DNA of 64,000 nt, taken from Dendrocalamus latiflorus. Its lineage: Eukaryota > Streptophyta > Magnoliopsida > Poales > Poaceae. Under the pieces are notes generated by a model. It had not been told where the DNA came from, did not search any database, and worked only from the letters and a program-made list of their open reading frames with translations. Positions 61,767 through 64,000 of this stretch are shown here, piece by piece (position 1 is the stretch's first letter; each line of letters begins with the position of its first letter). A program made the translations under genes and the position numbers. Location: the NCBI GenBank assembly GCA_017311315.1, contig CM029609.1:39740744-39804743 (forward strand). Direction: 5' to 3'.

Positions 61767-61854
<88 letters not shown>
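61715..61854. repeat. Compound microsatellite (TACA)n(TA)n
   Basis: About 80 bp of uninterrupted taca units run into about 58 bp of ta units. The reported open frames across this tract simply translate the repeat as alternating Tyr, Ile, Cys, Met and Val. Confidence 0.95.
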
Positions 61855-61856
<2 letters not shown>

Positions 61857-62463
61857 GGTAGCAATATGAAGCATTGCGTTTTTAATTACTATATTGATGA
61901 AGTGTTGTTTAATAGTGCACTTTTTACATATTGATTTCTATCATGATGATCATATTTAAATTGTCCAGCAAAGGTAGAATATCAAATATGCATAGATCTA
62001 ATCTTTATTTCATTCTACAGACTTCGCAACCCACCAAAGCCCACCAAATCATGGTATGTTGGCACCCTATCTTTACATTCCAGATCATAACTTTGGTTCC
62101 AATTAGAAAAGGTTAACAGATGAAAGGACCTATACACCATTTCCAATTTGATGCATAAAAAAATGTTTGCTATTAGCTCATGCACTCATACAGTCATACC
62201 CACACATGAAAATGCATAATGTCAAAACAACAAAGCCTAAGGACAAATGTACCTGTGCACTAAAAGCTTTAAAGTGTCATATCTTGTCAATGTTGTCCAA
62301 TAGATGTGAGTCTGAGGGTAAAAATCCCTTATTCACAAAATAGTGGTTTTCAATCCTTGTAAATGCCTAAAGAAAAGCTAACTATGTGTTATTAGTAACT
62401 AGATATAATACACTATGTAATACAAAGTTCTAAGGCCATAAAGTATTATACCATCCATAAAAA

Positions 62464-62467
<4 letters not shown>

Positions 62468-62555
<88 letters not shown>

Positions 62556-62577
62556 TACATACACACACATACACGTA
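62468..62577. repeat. Compound microsatellite (TA)n(CA)n
   Basis: About 68 bp of ta units run into ca and tacaca units. No coding value. Confidence 0.95.
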
Positions 62578-62598
62578 TATATATACACACATATATTA

Positions 62599-63085
62599 TG
62601 GCAGTACAATACTATAAATTAAAAATTATAACAAAATATATAATTACATAAATATATATATATATATAATAGTACAATGCTACATATTAAAAATTACGAC
62701 CAAATAAATAACTACATAACTATACATATATATACATATATAATAGCAGTACAATACTACAAATCAATAATTATGATCAAATAAATAATTACATAAATAT
62801 ACATATACATATATAATGACAGTATAATACTACAAATTAAAAATTATGATGAAATAAATAATTAAATAAATATTTATTTCATGGCAATACAATACTAGAA
62901 ATAAATAAATATTACAAATAAATAATTACATAAATATTTATTTCATGGAAATACATTACTACAAATAAAGAAATATTTACTTTATGGCATTACAATACTA
63001 CATAAAAATTACGATGGAATAAATATATAATGGCAGTACAATACTACAAATTAAAAATTATGATGACAAAAATAATTACATAAAT
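62599..63085. repeat. AT-rich minisatellite, units of about 65-85 bp
   Basis: At least six degenerate units each carry atggcagtacaatactac, then aaattaaaaattatgatg, then aaataaataattacataaat. Unit length varies through ta and tatttatttc expansions. A single related unit lies near 61634-61690, just before the first microsatellite, suggesting the array once extended across both microsatellites. Confidence 0.75.
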
Positions 63086-63175
63086 ATACACATATATATG
63101 TATGGACACACACATATGTATTACACAGGAAGTACCTACTAATAGGACTGTTAACCGGCTTGTGAAGAATTGCAA

Positions 63176-63235
63176 GACTCCGAGAGCGACTGCGAGAGAG
63201 ATTGTGAAAGAGACTGCGAGAGCGATTGTGGGAGA
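63176..63235. repeat. Five perfectly spaced 12-bp tandem units
   Basis: Units gactccgagagc, gactgcgagaga, gattgtgaaaga, gactgcgagagc and gattgtgggaga follow each other with no gap. In the minus strand they would read as Ser/Arg-rich codons (SLSRSR-like), and a 75-residue frame there shows that pattern, but no other gene evidence exists. Confidence 0.8.
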
Positions 63236-63629
63236 GCTCACAATTTATAGTGCGAGCAAGAGCGTAGTGCACTAACAAAGCGTCAATAATGGCGGGAGGG
63301 AACTACACGCGGAGAGACAGACACGAAAGCTCACTTTTGGTGGTATGAGATAAAAAGTGTTGTATGTGCCAAAACTTCTGCATGTTCCACTACAGATGTA
63401 CGTGTGAGGTGGAACGAAGGAAGAGGTGCAATCTGTCGGATCAATGCGCCAAGCATGTGACACCGCGAACCCCAGCACGTCAAGATCTAAAATGACATCT
63501 GGATCTAGCAAACGACCAGGCAAGTATTCGAGACTTGATAATTTCATCGAAGACTAATCCCCAATGAGTAACCTAAATTTAGTCGGTATTAAATATTGTT
63601 TCCAGCTATATATACAATGGAGAGTGTCT

Positions 63630-63856
63630 AGGTATTATTCGGATGTTTTCTTTCTAACTATCATCTAAATCTGTGATTCTTAGATTAGAAATCAAAGAAT
63701 CTCTTATTTTTGAAGGGGAGAGATTTTTTCAAGGGGGAGTGGGTAGAATTCAAAGGGGGGAGGAAGAATTCATGGCCATTGAATCTCTAATCCAACAGCC
63801 TTAAATCTGGATGATAGTTAGGAAACAAACATCTGGACGATGTTTAGCAAAACCCT
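63630..63856. mobile_element. MITE-like element with long inverted ends
   Basis: The left arm (cggatgttttctttctaact, then atcatctaaatctgtgattc) and right arm (inverted aagcc-ttaaatctggatgatag, then ttaggaaacaaacatctgg) pair over about 60 bp. The GA-rich middle has agggggag runs. A partial relative lies at 54118-54272. Ends and target duplication are not sharply defined; a TA-type duplication is possible. Confidence 0.6.
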
Positions 63857-64000
63857 ATATAATGTAGCATAAAAATGGGGTCAACTCAATTCCATGTTAG
63901 AGCCGTACAATTATTTCGCAGTGGAGACCAGAGTTTCGAAAATGGGAACCAGTACCGTTTTTGAATTGAAAATTTGAATTTGATGTATTCAAATATTAAT

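Noticed and set aside
61646..61864. Tyr/Ile/Cys/Val repeat ORFs as transmembrane proteins
   Set aside because: They are translations of TACA and TA microsatellites.
63176..63235. CRISPR-like or regulatory spacer array
   Set aside because: The units are directly adjacent without spacers, and the genome is a plant one.

Overview
This is a transposon-rich stretch of a grass nuclear genome, most like rice (Oryza) or a close relative. The evidence is GC-rich exons with GT-AG introns, a monocot-type plantacyanin and GH28 polygalacturonase, Ty1-copia and L1-type elements, plant hAT and Harbinger families, and LTR elements primed by initiator Met-tRNA. I saw no rRNA, tRNA, CRISPR or bacterial operon features.

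Only three host genes are well supported. They are a two-exon plantacyanin at 4226-4682 (+), a single-exon histidine-rich secreted protein of unknown function at 37667-38350 (+), and a five-exon GH28 polygalacturonase at 49065-53358 (-). All three encode predicted secreted or cell-wall proteins. They are far apart and show no sign of joint regulation. A degenerate plant-mobile-domain-like coding remnant lies at about 60440-61631 (-).

Layout. Position 1-1036 is the end of an LTR-like repeat. Next come a 1252-bp Harbinger/Tourist-like element (2835-4086), the plantacyanin gene and a 505-bp hAT element (4698-5202), so the gene is tightly flanked by two DNA transposons. Positions 5.2-9 kb are repeat-like and non-coding. 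Positions 9.4-11.2 kb hold a decayed hAT transposase, and 11721-13081 is a hAT element carrying a broken PPR-like gene fragment. Positions 13660-20360 are a very young non-autonomous LTR retrotransposon on the minus strand, with LTRs of about 2.99 kb around only about 726 bp of internal sequence. Positions 21182-28483 are a complete but mutated Ty1-copia element. Positions 29.5-36.1 kb are a decayed L1-type LINE on the minus strand. After the histidine-rich gene come an LTR-like repeat (39.2-41.2 kb), a head-to-head pair of 517-bp hAT elements forming a palindrome of about 1.06 kb (41717-42779), and an apparent solo LTR of 4.49 kb (44015-48505). The polygalacturonase follows, with a small LTR element in its third intron. 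The last 10 kb holds another LTR-like repeat with a nested hAT element, the plant-mobile-domain remnant, and AT-rich micro- and minisatellites.

The main interest is transposon architecture: insertions defined by matching target-site duplications, transposons that may rewire small host genes, and an LTR element that is almost all LTR. LTR and TIR boundaries were read directly by eye. Family assignments rest on terminal motifs, target-site duplications and recognisable protein motifs.
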